From NCBI GenBank assembly GCA_049999805.1, contig JBNGIO010006279.1, positions 92,533 to 156,532 of the forward strand: 64,000 bases of DNA, read 5' to 3'. Made by a program: the position numbers and the translations under genes. Of this stretch, positions 1 to 11,384 are shown one piece after another; position 1 is the stretch's first letter; every line of letters begins with the position of its first letter. Below the pieces are notes generated by a model that worked only from the letters and a program-made list of their open reading frames with translations, was not told the origin of the DNA and ran no database searches. Origin of the DNA: Folioceros fuciformis. Its lineage: Eukaryota; Anthocerotophyta; Anthocerotopsida; Anthocerotales.

Positions 1-98
1 TCCGGGATTGGTAGAGCGCCGGAGCGGTGGGAGGGAAGGAAGGGCAGGCAAGGCAAGGCAAGGCGAGGGCAGTCCAGGGCTGGGCCGGGCAGGTGAGG

Positions 99-3000
99 AT
101 GGCGCACAGACCGCCCATCGGGCACACTAGGCTAGACCAGATGGTGCCGTTAGGGACGCTGCTCAGCCGGGAGGTGAAGAATGAAAAGGTGGAGCGGCCA
201 ATTTTGCGCTGGGGCCAGGCCGGGCAGCCGAAGAAAGGGGAAGATTTTGCTTTCATCAAGGAGGACTGTCAGAGAATCCCTGGGGACGGGTCTTCTACGT
301 TTGGCGTTTTTGCGGTACGGGGTTTCGGGACTCTGGGGATCGCTCTCCTCTCTGGTTGCATGTGCTGGGCTGGAAGTGCAGCCGGAGCTGTTGACCGGGT
401 TGCGGTGCGCCTGAGTTGGGTTTTGCTGCCAGCAGCTGGGTTATTGGGGCTCTTGTTGACGCCCTGGACCAGGCAGCTTGCGTTCCTGCGTGCTGTGCTC
501 AAATTGGGGTGTTAGGAAGGAAGTTTCGGTGGTTGGAGGACTTGTTGTTGTGGGTTGAATGGACGTGCAGTTCAGTGCGGGATTTGTTGGTTCAGGCTGT
601 ACGGAGGGCCTCGTTCCGTCGAAGATTTGTAGGGGATGTGTGACGGTCAAGGTGGTGTGGATGCAGATATTCGATGGGCATAATGGGGCCGCTGCTGCGA
701 TTTATGCGAAAGAGAATTTGCTAAACGATGTGATAAGCGCCATTCAGCCCGGGTTGAGCAGGGAGGAATGGCTAGCAGCTCTGCCTCGCGCGCTGGTTGC
801 TGGGTTTGTGAAGACGGACAAGGAGTTCCAGAGCAGAGGTGCTTTTCCAAGTTTGATGTCTGGCTTTTCTGTGTCGCTTTGTTGCACAGCAATCCCATGT
901 CTTGTCTCACGGCCATGTTGTCATTTTCAGAGCAATCATCAGGAACGACTGTCACCTTTGTTGTTGTGGACGGGTGGACTGTTACTGTTGCCTCCGTTGG
1001 GGATTCCCGGTGCATACTTGTCTCGCCAGAAGGAGTGGTCACTTGCCTTACAGTGGACCATAGACTAGAAGTGAACGCCGAAGAGTTGAGCCTCGCTTCC
1101 TTGCCATGTACAAGCATGTGGATCATGTGTGTTGCTTAATGTACAGCTTGGGTTGTAAGTGAAGTACGTTACAAGTGGCTGATTGAACAGCACGCCGCTG
1201 ATGCATGCGCTCTTTGCAGGCGAGAGCGTGTGACAGCGAGTGGTGGTGAAGTCGGGAGGCTAAGTACAGTTGGAGGCGCAGAGGTAGGCAGTAGCATGGA
1301 ATATCTCGCTGGAAATTGTACTGGCTCCATCATGCACTAATAGCTGAAATTCTTTTACAGATTGGTCCTTTGAGGTGCTGGCCTGGGGGTCTTTGCCTCT
1401 CCAGATCGATTGGTGATATGGATGTTGGGGAGTTCATTGTACCTATCCCTCATGTTAAGCAAATTAAGGTGATTGACTTGGTTTCCTAACTGGGAGCTAT
1501 TTTTCTGCTGCCGGATTTGACTAACGTATCATGCCTCGTGTATGTTGTCATTGGATTTTTAGCTTTCAAAAGCGGGTGGAAGGCTGATCATTGCATCAGA
1601 CGGCGTCTGGGATGCTTTGCCATCTGAGAAGGGTGCAAAGTGTTGTAAAGGTCTGACTCCGGATGTAGCAGCAAAGCATGTGGTGAAGGTGCATATCTCA
1701 TTTTCAATCTATTCCAACGCGTGCAGACTTTCTCCTTTGCTGTCAGGCATTCACAAAGATTTGCACTCTGAATTTGCAGGAAGCACTGAGGACTCGTGGG
1801 TTGCGGGATGATACAACGTGTGTCGTTGTTGACATAGAACCTCCATCCAGGTCAGCGGTATCAAAACCGAAGGAAAAGAAAGGTTTCTTCAAGTTGCTCT
1901 TTGGTGGAAGGACACGAAACTCGAGCACAAGAGCGTCTGAAAGATCAGCTGAAGTTGGTACTGTGGAGGAACTTTTTGAAGAGGGCTCTGCCATGCTTGC
2001 AGAAAGGTGCGTGTTTTTCAGGAGTATGTGGTCGGAAAACCTGAGCATTTCTGCTTTGCATGAGTGTGAACATGTTTCTTTTAAGATGGAGCATGTCCGT
2101 GCTGTGTATCAGTTCATATTCATGTCTCAGACTACTTTGCTTGACCACGAGGGATAACTTAGGAAATACTCTATGCTGGCATAGCAACGGAAGGCAGTTT
2201 GTCACAACTGTGCAACTTGCTAAGTTGTTGTCCTGATGAGCAGAAAAGTTTGGCTAGCATTTGAGGTAGCGTCTGAAGCTGCATTTCCTTCTTAGTTGGT
2301 ACAGGACTGCACTTATTCAGGTTGACATTCCAAGAATGTGTTTTCAGTGAGCAGCGTACTCAGATGAGGAAGAGCGACGTGTTGCCATTTTTTTGGGGGA
2401 ATGGTTTACGTTTCACTGGCAGATATGTGTCTCTTTCGAATCCGGTGTTTGAAGATTGCCTAGATCACGAATTGAGATCTCTAATACCCAAACTGGGCTG
2501 CAGCAACAAAGCCTTGGCTTCGGTTTGAGACACTCCTGTAACCTTCAGGAAAGGTCATTGTGCATGCCCATGCCTTCTCTCAGGTGCTTAGGAAGGGTTT
2601 TCAGGGTTGGGTTGCCAATGTGGCAACCTCAGGTCTGAAAGCAATTGCTGGTACTCTCGATTTGTGTGCTTAGTCCCATTTCTAGAACAGTGCTGTGGTC
2701 AGTTTGAATGTCTCTCTGTGCACAGGGGGTCCTATAGCAAGGGTTTTGTCATGTAATACTGTCTGGGCATCAGGTGTGGTTTCTCAGCAGCAGTTTGATG
2801 TAAGCAGGAAAAATTGGAGTTGTGGTTTTCGATTGTGAAACTTGTCACTTACGGAATGTGTACCGAGTGATATCTGTTGGATGCGCTGTATTTAATTTGT
2901 TCGTGGTTGTTGTGATTGTGTGCCTGTGCAACTGTGCATTTACCAAGTGTCATCCTCTATTCCACAGTCATACCTTATGTACTTCGCTTCTTGTCTGTTT

Positions 3001-3233
3001 GCAGGTTAGGTGCAGATGCTTCAGTGCATGGGGTCTCTGGATTGTTCGTGTGTGCTATTTGTCAAATAGATCTGTCTCCTGACGAAGGGGTCTCAGTTCA
3101 TGCTGGTTCATTCTTTTCAACGAGCGTGAAGCCATGGGAGGGACCGTTTTTATGTTCAAGCTGTAAAGAGAAAAAAGATGCCATGGAAGGAAAACGGCCA
3201 ACACTGGGAAATCGGATGGATAGGATGTGGTAA
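99..3233 (+). CDS. Protein phosphatase 2C with C-terminal Cys motif
   Basis: PPM-type Ser/Thr phosphatase of the Arabidopsis At1g47380/At1g09160 group. Exons I read: 99-314, 667-838, 931 to about 1100, 1220-1283, 1361-1468, 1563-1688, 1780-2006 and 3005-3233. Metal-binding PP2C motifs are present in order: IFDGHNG, SVGDSRC, LSRSIGDMDVGEF, ASDGVWDAL and RDDTTCVVVD. After the catalytic domain comes a basic linker, then EELFEEGSAML. The last exon encodes the family's Cys tail: CAIC, a CSSC pair and KKDAMEGKR. The ATG at 99 has a good context (AGGATGG); an upstream in-frame start at 27 is possible. The third exon has no clear GT donor after NAEE: donors near 1114 or 1128 keep frame but add about 10 residues. 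The last intron is about 1 kb, much longer than the rest. Family identity is secure; the exon 3 end is not. Confidence 0.9.
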
Positions 3234-5140
3234 GTCAACTCTTCTTCCAGGTTGTAGGTGTTCCAAGGTCAAAGCATGGTCAGCATTAGCTGAAGGATGT
3301 CAGCGTTCGCAAAGACAAAATTTGTTTTCCTCCTCATGTATTGTCAGCAGGAAGCTTGCTGCGCTCTCATTTTGTACATGGCATAGATTCTTTGCAAGCA
3401 AGTATCATCTACCCTCTCTCACTACTTGTAGCTTGGGGACTAGATTTTGATTCAGAATAGTGCATGTCGTCGCGTCTCTACTTGAGGAGGCTTCCTTTGC
3501 AATTGTTTGATCTGTAAGGAAGAGAAAATTATTTTGTGCCAATTGATTTGGTGGGATTTGTTTTCATCCAAATAGTTGTTGGCATGTTCTGCCCATCGGA
3601 TAGGACGGATAGTTTCCTTCTGCTCTCAGCAAATGGGTTAGATGGTCGTTAGATCTTGTTTCCTACTGTGATTTCTGTTTGAATCCTTTGTCATAAGTCA
3701 GGCTAGTTGGTTAGGAGAAGCACATTGAGGACCTTGTGACACACGGCTCGCAGGCGTTTGCTGTCAAGTACGAGTGAGTCCTGAGCAATGCTTTCTGGTT
3801 ATTTCCTGAGTTTTTGAGTGCATCGCATCTGTTGAATGACCAACAGGGGCCTTGCCTACTTGGCATCCATGAAGCGAAAATCGGATCCACTCTGATGTGG
3901 GTGTCTTTTCTGATGTTGTACACCTATCCTGGCCGGACTCCTAGGCTGATGCTTATGGACCCAGCATTCTTGGGGGATCGAAGGGAGTTCCAGGGTTTGT
4001 CAAAGACTTGATTGCAAAAAGTTTGTCGTTCAAAGACTTCAACTTTTTTGCGTTGTGCAGTATTGTGAACTTGTACTCAATACCATGTACCTTACGCCGA
4101 AGCTCGTCTAGGTAGGTAGCCTGTGTCTGAGCCTGCTCTCTGTTTAGTATACCTGCATTCAGTTATGTGGGTTGTCACTCTTGATAGAAGCCCCTGGTTC
4201 ATGGTGGTTTCGAACACTCGTGAACCTGGAAAGTGTACCTAGCCCTTCGGGCCCGTGAGCTTATTTATGAAAAGCGTCAATACCCTCTTCTGAGTCCTGT
4301 TGTTCCAGGTCTTGATCCCATATCCATACCATACCCAGAAGTCTAGCACCAGCAGATAGCCGTGCACCTGCCCTGAAGCATTTCCTGTGCGAAGTGACTA
4401 GAATAGTGTAGACTGACCTGTCTTGGTTGGCCTGGTGCTTCCGTGTAGACCGCTCAGGTTGTACGTGGGAACGGTGACTTCGATATTCTTGGCTGGCCCT
4501 GACGATGCTTGTAATTTAAGATGTTTCTAGGTTTCCTTATTTGTCTACAGGCATACCTGCTCCCACTCGTGAACAGCCGTTCTTGGGTTGTTGATTAACA
4601 AAAGACGTATGAAGAATGAAAGGACTCGGATCACAGCAAAACTTACTGGAGGCTGCTTGTGTGGTATTTTGATAAGTAATGAATGCTGTCGGCTGGCTGG
4701 GTTGTGTGGAGTAATCTTTGATTGCGTAGAGTGGTAAATGTATGGTTTCAGTGGCTTGTGCCGTTCTGAGGATCTTGGACCACTTGGATTCGTAAATATA
4801 CGGATGCGTTCCACTGTACATATGTTGATCTCGATACAGTATCATATTTTAGTATTATGAGTGTAAAGTCGAATACATTGAAAAAGTTGGCGTGGGTAGA
4901 GAAAGATTGTGAGTGCCAGTCGTGGAGTTGATTCAAGCTGAGGGTTTTGCGCGGAAAGAGCAAGTTGGAGACTCGCGGTTTCTTGGTGCATCTTGGTGCA
5001 TGTGACTTGAATTTCATAACCAGCAGCCGAGGGATTGCTGGTCATAAAATAGCTTTTGCTACGATAGCTGCACTGAAAAGTTGGGCAATTGCTCATAGGT
5101 GATGCGTTGAAAGGCCAGAACATCCTGAAACTGTGGTGGA
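3234..5140. other. Intergenic, no gene seen
   Basis: Downstream of the PP2C gene. The first part is probably its 3' untranslated region. Both strands were read; only short open frames without recognisable domains were found. No RNA gene was recognised. Confidence 0.6.
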
Positions 5141-5150
5141 TGTCAATTCT

Positions 5151-5338
5151 CGGCAATAGTAGAACATTAATTTAATTTCGGCATTGGTAGCCATCAAATC
5201 AATGCACCGGTAGACATCAATTCAATCCTCCGCACTGGTAGACATCAGTTTTCGGCACTGGTAGCCATCAATTCAATTCTGGGCACTGGTAGACATCATC
5301 TCTCAGCACCGGTAGACATCAATTCTCGGCGTTGGTAG
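5151..5338. repeat. Degenerate minisatellite, core CACTGGTAGACATCAATT
   Basis: About eight imperfect copies of a 21-30 bp unit built on CGGCACTGGTAGACATCAAT follow one another. Copies begin near 5151, 5179, 5205, 5231, 5253, 5283, 5304 and 5327. The GGTAG(A/C)CATCA core is the best conserved part, and spacer lengths vary through TTCAATTC insertions. There is no open frame across it. Confidence 0.8.
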
Positions 5339-5971
5339 GCGCCCTTGATCATCTTACTTTGTTTGCACCATGCTAAAACTGTGGCGCCAAGTACAGTTGT
5401 CTTCAAGAAGTCTTGAATGACAGCCGCAATATGAGGTACACATGCCAAAATATACATAAGGAAAGATGGTGATGCCGCTGGAACTTTCAAACCAGGAAGT
5501 GGTGTTTTCCATCGGAAAGACTTCCGCGTGTTAACAGCCAGACTTCCGCACGTCAACAGCTAGAAATGTGAAACTGGCAATTGAAATGTGCCATGTGGCC
5601 ATGCTAGTCAAAGTATTTTATTCCTGAGTAGGAACGGCAATTGAACCTCCTCCCGCAGCAGGATTGGCACAGTCGTCAGCAGGACAAGCCAACACCAAGA
5701 GGCAGGAATCCAGAGTTGAGACGCTGTCAACAATCCAGCAACGCGTTGAGCTAAGCCAAATCCCACACGGCTCTTCCACCCACGCGGTCCCTTAGACCTT
5801 CGAGCACACGGCCCAGTCCGAGGCAGGATCACGACAGGCCAGGGACACACACCACTGACTGCTCCAGGACCGTCCATGCGGCTCTCGCTGCCGCATCCCA
5901 GCTACACGAATCAAGAATCATGCACATACTAAACCCTAATTCATGGACACGCCTCGCGTCGTCCCCCCCTT
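5339..5971. other. Intergenic, likely 3' flank of bTHXm
   Basis: No supported gene. A telo-box-like string AAACCCTAA occurs near 5932, just 3' of the bTHXm stop codon, so on the wrong side to be its promoter element. Confidence 0.5.
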
Positions 5972-6262
5972 TCATTGTACTCTGCTTGGAAGCGGCTCTC
6001 CGGCCGGAATCTGCCACTTCTCCCTGATCCTACGAACCGCGGCCTCCTTGCTGGGCCTGGCGTTCCCGCATGAGCCTTTGAAACGCTTCCCCCGGCGCGT
6101 CTTCTTGTCCCCTTTCCCGCACCAGATGGTAGTTCCGTCGCCATTTCCTGCAATCCCGGTGGTCCACGCCCCGCTCACGCTCACGCTCCACGCCACGGCC
6201 AACCGAGCCAACGCCCCAGACTCCGCCCCACGCGCTGCCGCTGCCGCTGCCGCCAGAGCCAT
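5972..6262 (-). CDS. bTHXm: Mitochondrial small ribosomal subunit protein bTHXm (S31)
   Basis: Single-exon, 96-residue protein of the bTHX/S31 family, a small basic protein bound to rRNA at the head of the bacterial-type small ribosomal subunit. The diagnostic core CGKGDKKTRRGKRFKGSCGN is followed by ARPSKE, then a tail RRIREKW ending in PLPSRVQ. This resembles the plant mitochondrial form rather than the shorter chloroplast bTHXc. The N-terminus (about residues 1-45) is Ala/Arg/Ser-rich with few acidic residues, as expected of a mitochondrial presequence. I chose the ATG at 6262 because it lies in GCCATGGC; an in-frame upstream start at 6298 would add 12 residues. The gene is divergent from CBP60, about 2.1 kb away. 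Confidence 0.85.
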   Translation of the reverse strand: MALAAAAAAARGAESGALARLAVAWSVSVSGAWTTGIAGNGDGTTIWCGKGDKKTRRGKRFKGSCGNARPSKEAAVRRIREKWQIPAGEPLPSRVQ

Positions 6263-8405
6263 GGCCGTCGCCCTCCTTCCCCTCCCGCCACTGCACAAAT
6301 TTTGGACGCCGGCCCCAACGGAACGCGTTTCCTACGCGTTCCCGATTCCTACGCCAGGATGCTCCGTTGTTTCCCTTGGCAACGCACGTCGAACAAGGCA
6401 GAGGCAGAAGACAGAGAGCACAGAAAGTAAAAAGCAAAAGAAGTGCACAGTATGTACCTTTCACTCAGCACAAACATCATGAGGATATAGAGGGATATTC
6501 TCCATCAAAATCCGCGTACTGAAATATGTAATATCATCATACATTCCATCCAAAAAAAGGAGATGAGTCGACTCTCTCCACTGTCGTCCCATCTGTGGCG
6601 GTGCCATCCGGGCCAGGCTGGATCACTGAGTGTGTGTGGACTCAAGTACACGTGCGCGAATAGGGAGTGAGGGAAGCGATAGGAAGGGCAAGGAAGGGAA
6701 GGGAATCGAAGCGAAGGAGATTGACGACGTCATGTGAAGGAAAGAAAAGAAAAGGAAAGGAAAGGAAAAGAAAAGAAAAGAGTAGAGTGAGACAAAACCG
6801 TTTGACTAGGAGTGAGAGCCCCGCGTGGCCGCGTTCGTGTCCTTGTGTGTCCCCTCTGGACAGCGTGTGACGTGTACACGCTTTCAGCGTTTCACTCGGT
6901 TGGGGTAAGACCTGCGCTCGCTGGCGCGTGTTGCCCACACTCCTTGGCCACATCGGACGAGCGGCCTCTCATCCGCACCTGGTCCCATGGGGGCCCACCC
7001 CGTTCCGACCCACGGCGACCGGCCACGGGCTCATGTGGTCCACCCAATCTCGCCACTTGCCACTGGCCCAGTTGTGCGTGGCCCGCTTGCCTGCTCCCAC
7101 CATCCTCTCTCCTCCCCACATGCTCTCTCCTCTCCCGCTGCTCCTGAATCCTGTACCATGTATGTAAAAGTATGGATGGAGGAGTGGGGTCGGGAATACG
7201 GAACGGAGGGGGGAGACGGCAGGGGGCGGGGGATGTGTGACGGTGTGAGAGGAGGGAGAGGGGGTAGGTGGCTGGGTTTGGGGTGAAGAAGGGTTAGGAA
7301 TAGCGTTGTTTGCGGGGCACGGCACGCCGGCCAGGTCTGCATACGAAGCATCTAGATATTATTGAGCCGGAGACAGACAGAAAGGTGGGCCGCCGCTGGG
7401 ACCCGCACACACTCAGGGACGACGCCAGGCCCCGCAGGAAGGGAGGGCTGCATGAGTAGTGGGAGAGAGACGGGGAACAAGGCGACATCATGTATGGTAT
7501 TCCAACCTTCCTTCCTTCCTTCCTTCTCCCCTCCCACCACCTCCACCCTCCTCCTTCCTCCTCGCCCACCCACCTTATGCTCCCTTCTCACACTCCAGCT
7601 TTTGGTCTCTGTCCACTTCACGACTGGACTGGGTTGGGACTGGAAGGTCGCGCGCAACATCGCACGCAGCTGCCGCATAGGTGCGGTGTCTAGTGCCACC
7701 CCGCGTCCCGGAGCCCAGCCTGTGCCCTGCCCTGCCCTTGGAACCCCCAGCACGTGCTCCTGCACCTGCACCTGCTGTCTCGGCCTTGCAAGGCCTTGCC
7801 CGCCTCGCTCGCATCTTCCTCACCCCGCACCCACACCCTCTCTTCGTCGGCCTGTTGACGCACATCCCGCCGCCCTGCCTGGGGTTTGAAGAACTGGGAA
7901 GCTGCCGGGAAGGACGCCTCCCGAATCCGGAGCCTCCCTGCACCGCCGGCCACCCTCTCAGCCTCTGCCTCGTGCACCCTCTTGCTTGGAGCTTCCGCGG
8001 TGAGGTGTAGCGCAGGTGTGTGAAGTGACGTGAACTGAGGTGAAGGAAGCAGGGAGGAAGAGAGGTACGAGGAAGCAAGCAACGGAGAAAGGAGAACGAA
8101 GATCACGTTTGCCTTGTCCCCAGCCGCCGCGGTCGTACGCTGTCGGGGACGCGACCGCTCGAGAGAAGGAGGAAAGGAGGCAAGGTAGGAAGGAGCAAGC
8201 GAGCAACGTAGCAAGCAAGCGAGTAAAAGAATCTGCGGGACGCGGCGAGATTCATAAGTTTTGGAGTGTCCCGCTCCCGGATCTGTTGAAAGATTTCCGC
8301 TGGGGAGCTTCCCGGCGACACTCCCATGCCCAGGGGCCTCGCACAGGAGCTGCTTCCGGTCACTGCCTCCCTTCCTAGCACCGTGGTGCATTATCGGACC
8401 TGGCA
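6263..8405. other. Divergent intergenic and CBP60 leader, low complexity
   Basis: Separates bTHXm (-) from CBP60 (+). It is rich in purine/pyrimidine-skewed tracts: an AAAGG/AAAAG tract at about 6740-6783, CTTC repeats at about 7505-7527 and GGAAGGA-rich stretches at about 8040-8230. Several overlapping open frames exist on both strands, but they are compositional and show no family motif. The right part is probably the long 5' untranslated leader of CBP60. Confidence 0.5.
7505..7565. repeat. (CTTC)n / pyrimidine tract
   Basis: Five to six perfect CTTC units followed by a CT-rich run up to about 7565. It lies upstream of CBP60, probably in its promoter or leader. CT-rich microsatellites are common in plant 5' leaders. 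Confidence 0.7.
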
Positions 8406-11384
8406 ATGAAACTTGCAATGTCAAGAGAGAAACGGCCACTGGAGCAGGAGACCGCCAAAGAGGGTTTGCCTGAGGAGAAGCGAACCCGTCCTGCCCTTGC
8501 CAGGTGCGTCACACTCACCTCGTCCCTCGCTTCCGCGCGGCCACCTGCCTTTGCCCCTTTCTCGGACCTGCAGTTGTCTAACGTGCTTCCCTTCTCTGTG
8601 TCTCGCTGTCTCTCGCTCTGTTTCTTTGTGTAACCCTCGCCGTCGGAGCAGCGTGATTGTGGAAGCCGTGAAATTAGATAGCCTTCAGAAGTTGTGCTCG
8701 ACGTTGGAGCCCCTGCTGCGACGAGTGGTACCGTCTCAATTAATGGAGCCCTTCTCTTTTTCGCTACTTAAACGAAGGTCGCGGGGTTTCGGCTGGGTCG
8801 TCGATTGCTTCTGCCTTATCGTGGCTATGCCCGTGGTGTGTAGGTTGGAGAGGAAGTCGAACGGGCTTTGGCGAAGTTGGCCCCTGCGCGGATTGGGGGA
8901 AGGTGAGTGCTTTTTTTGTGCTCCTCGGGTCGTTACTGCTACTCGCCAGAGCGGAGTAGACCTGACCTCAGATGAGCTGAGCTGAGCTGAGGGTTTGTTC
9001 CTGCGCCTGCAGGACGTCGCCGAAGCGCATACAGGGCCCGGATGCTAAGGCCTATCGGCTCCAGTTCAGGAACCGTCTCGCGCTGCCCCTCTTCACAGGG
9101 AGCAAGGTTGAAGGCGAGCAGGGCTCGGCCATTCATGTGGTCCTGCAGGATGCCTCCACCGGGCAGGTGGTGACCAGTGGTCCCGAGTCGTCTGCCAAAT
9201 TGGAGGTTATAGTGTTGGAAGGGGATTTCTCGGTGGACGATGAAGATGATTGGACCCAGGAGGACTTTGAGACCCATGAGGTTCGTGAGCGTGAGGGCAA
9301 GAGGCCTCTCCTCACAGGAGACCTCAACGTCACTCTTAAGGAGGGAGTCGGGACCCTCGGGGAGCTCACCTTCACGGACAATTCGAGTTGGATACGCAGT
9401 CGGAAGTTCAGGCTTGGAGTTAAGATTTCTTCTGGGCACTGCGAGGGTGTCCGCATTCGTGAGGCGAAGACTGAGGCGTTTACTGTGAAAGACCATCGTG
9501 GGGAACGTAAGTCCCTCGCGTTTGTACTTCTAGTTCGTGTCCTGTTCGGAAGTTTCCGAACGTGGCCCAAGAATGTAATGCTGTCCAATATCTGGTGTTC
9601 GTTTCTTTCTTTTTTTTATTTGTTCCACTATGGGGTGCATGCTAAGCGCCTGTGGTTGTTCTATGTTCCACAGTGTACAAGAAGCATTATCCGCCCGCCT
9701 TGAATGACGAGGTGTGGCGTTTGGATAAGATCGGCAAGGATGGAGCATTTCATAAAAGGCTCAATAGTGCTCAGATTCACACCGTGGAAGACTTCTTGCG
9801 TCTCGTTGTCATGGATCCACAGAAGTTGCGGAATGTAAGATGGATTCGCTTCTCCTCCGCCAATTTTCCGCAGTGTCCATGAGCCCATCTGTGTCTGAAC
9901 TGCGCCGTTGGAGTTGTGTGCAGACTCTCGGAAATGGAATGTCCAACAAGATGTGGGATGGCACTGTTGAACACGCCAAGACCTGTGTGCTGAGCGGCAA
10001 GTTGCACGTCTATTATGCTGATGAGAAGCAAAATATTGGAGTCATATTCAACAACATCTTTCAGCTTATGGGCTTGATTGCGGATGGCCAATATATGTCC
10101 GTGGATTCCCTGTCTGACAGTGAAAAGGTTCGCTTCGTGAAGGTTTTGTGCGTCGGGTGCTATCGTTTGTCAAGGCTTGTACACGAGCCGTGCGCAGTTT
10201 TCTCAGTGCGAACGTGGTGTGTGATTCAGGTCTACGTGGACAAGCTAGTCAAGGTGGCTTATGAGAACTGGGAGAATGTGGTCGAGTATGATGGCGAGGC
10301 GCTGATTGGTGTGAAGCCCAACAAGTTGAAGGGCATCAACACCCATACTGAGGAACCTCTGAATGCATCTCGTAATTCTCAACCTTCTCAACCAATGAAC
10401 CAGGGCGTTAACCAACAAGCAGCAGTTTCTCAAGCAGTTCCTGTACAGAGGGTCAATACTGTTCCTTCTGCTGCCTCAAGCGGGACTGGTATTACTCTTC
10501 ATCCGCCCAGAAATAAGTTGCTCTGGGGTGTGACTACATTTTGAAGTTGTGCCCCATGTAGGGTACCGCTCTGTCCGCATCTTCCAGGCAGTCTTGTTTC
10601 AATTGATTGCTGGCCAGTGTTATAATAGGTGTATTTATTGCTGGAGTAATGCTTTGGAGCGTATCTGACAAATACTGCCATCGTCCTTTGGGTGTTTGTA
10701 GGAATGACATCTGGTCAGATGTATGTGTCTGATCAGCAGAAGCTCATGGCCCAGAAGTATCAGGGCCAGGGTCAGCAGCTTAGGGATGATCAACATCAGA
10801 TGATGTTAGGAGCCGGCTTGAATATGAACCTAGCTTCTGCAGGTCAGCCTGCAGTGGACATGCATGGCAATGTGACCCTCACCGGACTTGCCTTAGGACA
10901 CGGGCCTCCACAGACTGCGATGCCTTCTATGGCTTACCCAGCTATGAGCTCAAGTAGTATGCAACCTGGGAGTTTGAACATAGGTGGTGGGGACTGGAAT
11001 CGGTACAAGGATATATTGAGACAGGAGAGCTTTCGAGGCAATCAGGTGGATGAGATGATTTTTGAGGAAGATATTCGTGCCAAGAGTTTGGAAATGTTGG
11101 ATAATGAAGATATGCACATGCAGATTCAGCAATTGTTGCGAATGTTTAATGGGGGCCAAGGGGATCAAACAAATCTGAGCTTTCCTTTACAAGGAGACGA
11201 GAATTATTCTCTTAGTGGCTTCCCTCCCAATACTCCTGATTCTTTGATGATAGATAAACCAAGGCCCAATGGGAAGGCAACTGTTGGCTGGCTCAAGTTA
11301 AAAGCGGCTTTGCGCTGGGGCATCTTCATTAGGAAGAGGGCAGCCACTAGAAGGGCTCGACTTGAAGAAGTGGATGATGACTAG
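8406..11384 (+). CDS. CBP60: CALMODULIN-BINDING PROTEIN 60 (CBP60)
   Basis: Plant CBP60 transcription factor of the CBP60B-like clade, 677 aa in eight exons: 8406-8503, 8652-8727, 8844-8902, 9013-9506, 9674-9834, 9924-10127, 10230-10488 and 10702-11384. All phases join cleanly. The N-terminal EKRP stretch is followed by [20 protein letters not shown]. The central DNA-binding domain contains [14 protein letters not shown], the acidic [25 protein letters not shown] and [16 protein letters not shown]. Then come [30 protein letters not shown] and [13 protein letters not shown]. The last exon encodes a Gln/Met-rich region ending in a basic segment ([22 protein letters not shown]), the probable C-terminal calmodulin-binding or nuclear segment. 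A second in-frame ATG lies at 8418. Family members act in development, immunity and stress transcription. Confidence 0.95.

Noticed and set aside
5151-5338. CRISPR array
   Set aside because: Units are degenerate with no constant spacer length, and the genome is eukaryotic; called a minisatellite instead.
7690-8439. 249-codon minus-strand open frame upstream of CBP60
   Set aside because: Low-complexity GA/CT-rich DNA with no motif; overlaps other equally open frames.
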